Shown here piece after piece: positions 5,260 to 6,737 of a DNA stretch of 6,737 nt. The notes beneath the pieces are model-generated. The model did no database searches and was not told the origin of the DNA. It worked only from the letters and a program-made list of their open reading frames with translations. Location of the stretch: the NCBI GenBank assembly GCA_021323355.1, contig JAJONK010000356.1, forward strand, positions 1-6,737, written 5' to 3'. The translations under genes and the position numbers were made by a program. Source of the stretch: Deltaproteobacteria bacterium. Its GTDB lineage: Bacteria > Desulfobacterota > Binatia > UBA9968. Position 1 is the stretch's first letter, and each line of letters starts with the position of its first letter.

Positions 5260-6261
5260 ATGGGCAAGGGAATTCTTGTCACCGGTGGTTCGGGGTTGGT
5301 CGGAGCCTATGCCGTGGGCATGTTGTTGGAACGAGGGGAACGGCCGGTTGTTTTTGATGTAGCGATCAATGAGCGGCTGCTTGAGGCAGTCGGTGTTGAC
5401 ACCAATCGAGTCAATCTGGTTCGCGGCGACATGGCGGACCTGCCTGCTTTGATCTCAACGCTGCGCGATCATGACTGCGACCGCATTATTCATCTTGCGG
5501 CATTTCTAGGCGAAGAAGTTCAGCGGCGACCGTATAGCGGTGTGCGTCTAAATTTCATGGGAACGGTCAACGTCTTCGAAGCGGCTCGCCTGGAAAAGGT
5601 TTCCCGGATTATCTTCCCAAGTTCCGGAACAGTCTACCTAGGATCTATCGGCGAGGGTCTAGCGAAAATAGATGAATCCATTCCGGTAAACCCGCCTTCG
5701 ATTTATGCCGCGACCAAAGCCAGCTGCGAGTTCATGGGCCGCGCTTACGCCAAACGATACGGTTTCGAGTTCATTTGCCTTCGTTACGTCGGCGGTCTGT
5801 ACGGTCCGTCGCCGGTGGCGCTCAAAGCGACCAGAGAAGTCGCTATCCAGCAAATGATTCGCGCCGCGATCAAAGGTGAAGCGGCGAAAATCAAATGGCC
5901 CTATGGCGCTGCCGAAATCTTGTACGGTAAGGATGCCGCCAAAGGAACAGTGCTCGCTGTATTGAAGGAAAAATTCAAGGATGATCTGTTTCACATTGGC
6001 AATGGGCAGATCGTCGGCGGTGAGGAGATTGTCGCCGCCATTGAAAAAAATTTTCCCGACTCGAACATCGAGTTAATCAAAGGCGATAATCCAATGCCTT
6101 ACCCCGAATCTCGGCTTGCAAGCGATTTCTCGCGGTCAAAAGAACAGCTCGGGTATCAACCGGACTATCCGATCGATAAAGCGGTTGCTGATTACGCCGC
6201 GACAAGTACCCTCTTCAAGGCCGGCGGCTTTACAATCGATCTCAGTCAAGGCCACCGCTGA
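5260..6261 (+). CDS. NAD-dependent epimerase/dehydratase (extended SDR)
   Basis: Known: extended SDRs of this family use tightly bound NAD(P) to epimerise, dehydrate or reduce nucleotide sugars and related hydroxy compounds in the cytosol. Seen: 333 residues. The N-terminal Rossmann motif TGGSGLVG (8-15) is intact, D34 ends strand 2 (favouring NAD), GD is at 56-57, HLAAF at 78-82, PSSGTVYLG at 120-128, and the catalytic pair Y149 and K153 lies in YAATK, followed by LRYVGGLYGP at 174-183. The C-terminal region (about 186-320) has the family's substrate-domain features, including FHIGNG at 244-249 and the final helix around LGYQPDYPIDKAVADY. The start has GAGAGGAG at 5247-5254, 5 nt before the ATG. 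The next gene, a TctC-type receptor, follows after 81 bp on the same strand. It is divergent from the ABC receptor/SDR pair. The exact substrate is unknown; a sugar-nucleotide role is not established because no glycosyltransferase or other sugar gene is nearby. Confidence 0.88.
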   Translation: MGKGILVTGGSGLVGAYAVGMLLERGERPVVFDVAINERLLEAVGVDTNRVNLVRGDMADLPALISTLRDHDCDRIIHLAAFLGEEVQRRPYSGVRLNFMGTVNVFEAARLEKVSRIIFPSSGTVYLGSIGEGLAKIDESIPVNPPSIYAATKASCEFMGRAYAKRYGFEFICLRYVGGLYGPSPVALKATREVAIQQMIRAAIKGEAAKIKWPYGAAEILYGKDAAKGTVLAVLKEKFKDDLFHIGNGQIVGGEEIVAAIEKNFPDSNIELIKGDNPMPYPESRLASDFSRSKEQLGYQPDYPIDKAVADYAATSTLFKAGGFTIDLSQGHR

Positions 6262-6342
6262 AGCTCGGATCTGCCATTGTCGTCTAATCTCTGAGTACGC
6301 TATTTTTCTACCAGTTGAGAGAAGGAGGCTGCAAAAAGTATT

Positions 6343-6737
6343 ATGAGTATCGCCAAAGTTTTTGTCCTGCTGTTTCTTGCGCTGTGGATTTCATCGAATT
6401 CCGCTATGGCTGCTCAGCCGGGCGCTAAACCAAGCTATGATGAAAAGGCCGTTGCCGATTTTTACCGGGGCAAGACGGTGCGGATCATCGTCGGGTTTTC
6501 CGCCGGCGGCGGCTACGATCAGTACTCTAGGCTGATTGCCCGCCACATGTCCAAATACATTCCCGGCAATCCCGCCGTAATCGTCGACAATATGCCCGGT
6601 GCCGGGAGCATTATCGCAGCAAATCACACTTACAATGCAGCGCCTAAGGATGGCACCATCATCGGCAACATTTCGGGACCGATTGTTCTCGAGCAACTCT
6701 TTGGCAGTCCTTCTATCCAGTTCGATATGGCCAAATT
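6343..6737 (+). CDS. TctC/Bug-family tripartite tricarboxylate transporter receptor, 3'-truncated by window end
   Basis: Known: TctC/Bug proteins are periplasmic receptors of the tripartite tricarboxylate transporter family, binding citrate-like or other carboxylates and amides; full length is about 320-340 residues. Seen: 131 complete codons before the window ends, with no stop. Residues 1-23 are a Sec signal peptide (hydrophobic KVFVLLFLALW, ending AMA before AQ). The family core follows: FYRGKTVRIIVGFSAGGGYDQYSRLIARHMSKYIPG at about 40-75, with the ligand-loop AGGGYD at 54-59, then VIVDNMPGAGSIIAANHTYNAAPKDGTIIG (79-108), both diagnostic. The ATG at 6343 has a perfect GAAGGAGG at 6321-6328 but an unusually long 14-nt spacer. 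A weak promoter-like pair (TTGTCG 6277-6282, TATTTT 6301-6306) precedes it, so it may be read alone or with the epimerase gene. Whether TctA/TctB membrane genes follow cannot be seen. Confidence 0.9.
   Translation, partial: MSIAKVFVLLFLALWISSNSAMAAQPGAKPSYDEKAVADFYRGKTVRIIVGFSAGGGYDQYSRLIARHMSKYIPGNPAVIVDNMPGAGSIIAANHTYNAAPKDGTIIGNISGPIVLEQLFGSPSIQFDMAK

Noticed and set aside
6391..6696. Open frame of 101 codons on the - strand near the window end
   Set aside because: It lies antisense to the truncated TctC-family receptor, whose protein motifs are unmistakable on the + strand.

Overview
The window carries seven protein genes and no RNA gene, CRISPR array or mobile element that I can see. 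Base composition looks moderate (low-to-mid fifties % GC by eye). The gene set includes a lone NMT1/SsuA-type ABC solute receptor and a lone TctC/Bug-type tricarboxylate-transporter receptor, mixed with SDR-type oxidoreductases and a methyltransferase. This mix resembles environmental Gram-negative lineages in which such receptors are greatly expanded (Deltaproteobacteria-like soil or sediment bacteria, Tectomicrobia/Binatota-like groups, Betaproteobacteria). Placement is inference from gene style only.

Layout. On the + strand, 18-857 encodes a TPR protein with a hydrophobic export-like segment and an unresolved start. After 53 bp, 911-1768 encodes an apparently exported N-formylglutamate amidohydrolase (FGase) family protein. 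A 154-bp gap with a nested two-stem inverted repeat leads to 1923-3014, a class I SAM-dependent methyltransferase with an N-terminal winged-helix domain (Rv2258c-like). The 243-bp gap 3015-3257 separates convergent genes. It holds no gene but has three repeat structures: a GATGAA-rich imperfect inverted repeat, an AT-rich hairpin and an octamer tandem repeat.

On the - strand, an ABC substrate-binding protein (5028 to 4039) is followed after 16 bp by a short-chain dehydrogenase (4022 to 3258), each with a strong Shine-Dalgarno sequence, so they probably form one transcript. A 231-bp divergent intergenic region (5029-5259) with three inverted repeats separates this pair from a + strand pair: an NAD-dependent epimerase/dehydratase (5260-6261) and a TctC-family receptor (from 6343, cut by the window end).

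How they may work together. The divergent block pairs a periplasmic solute receptor with an NAD(P)-dependent oxidoreductase on each side. This suggests coordinated capture and oxidation of small organic molecules, but no permease is present in the window and the substrates cannot be read from sequence. The most striking observation is that the SDR appears to lack about 22-27 residues of its Rossmann fold (helix B, strand 2 and the cofactor-specificity residue), although its catalytic residues are intact. I did not find convincing evidence of a wholly new system.
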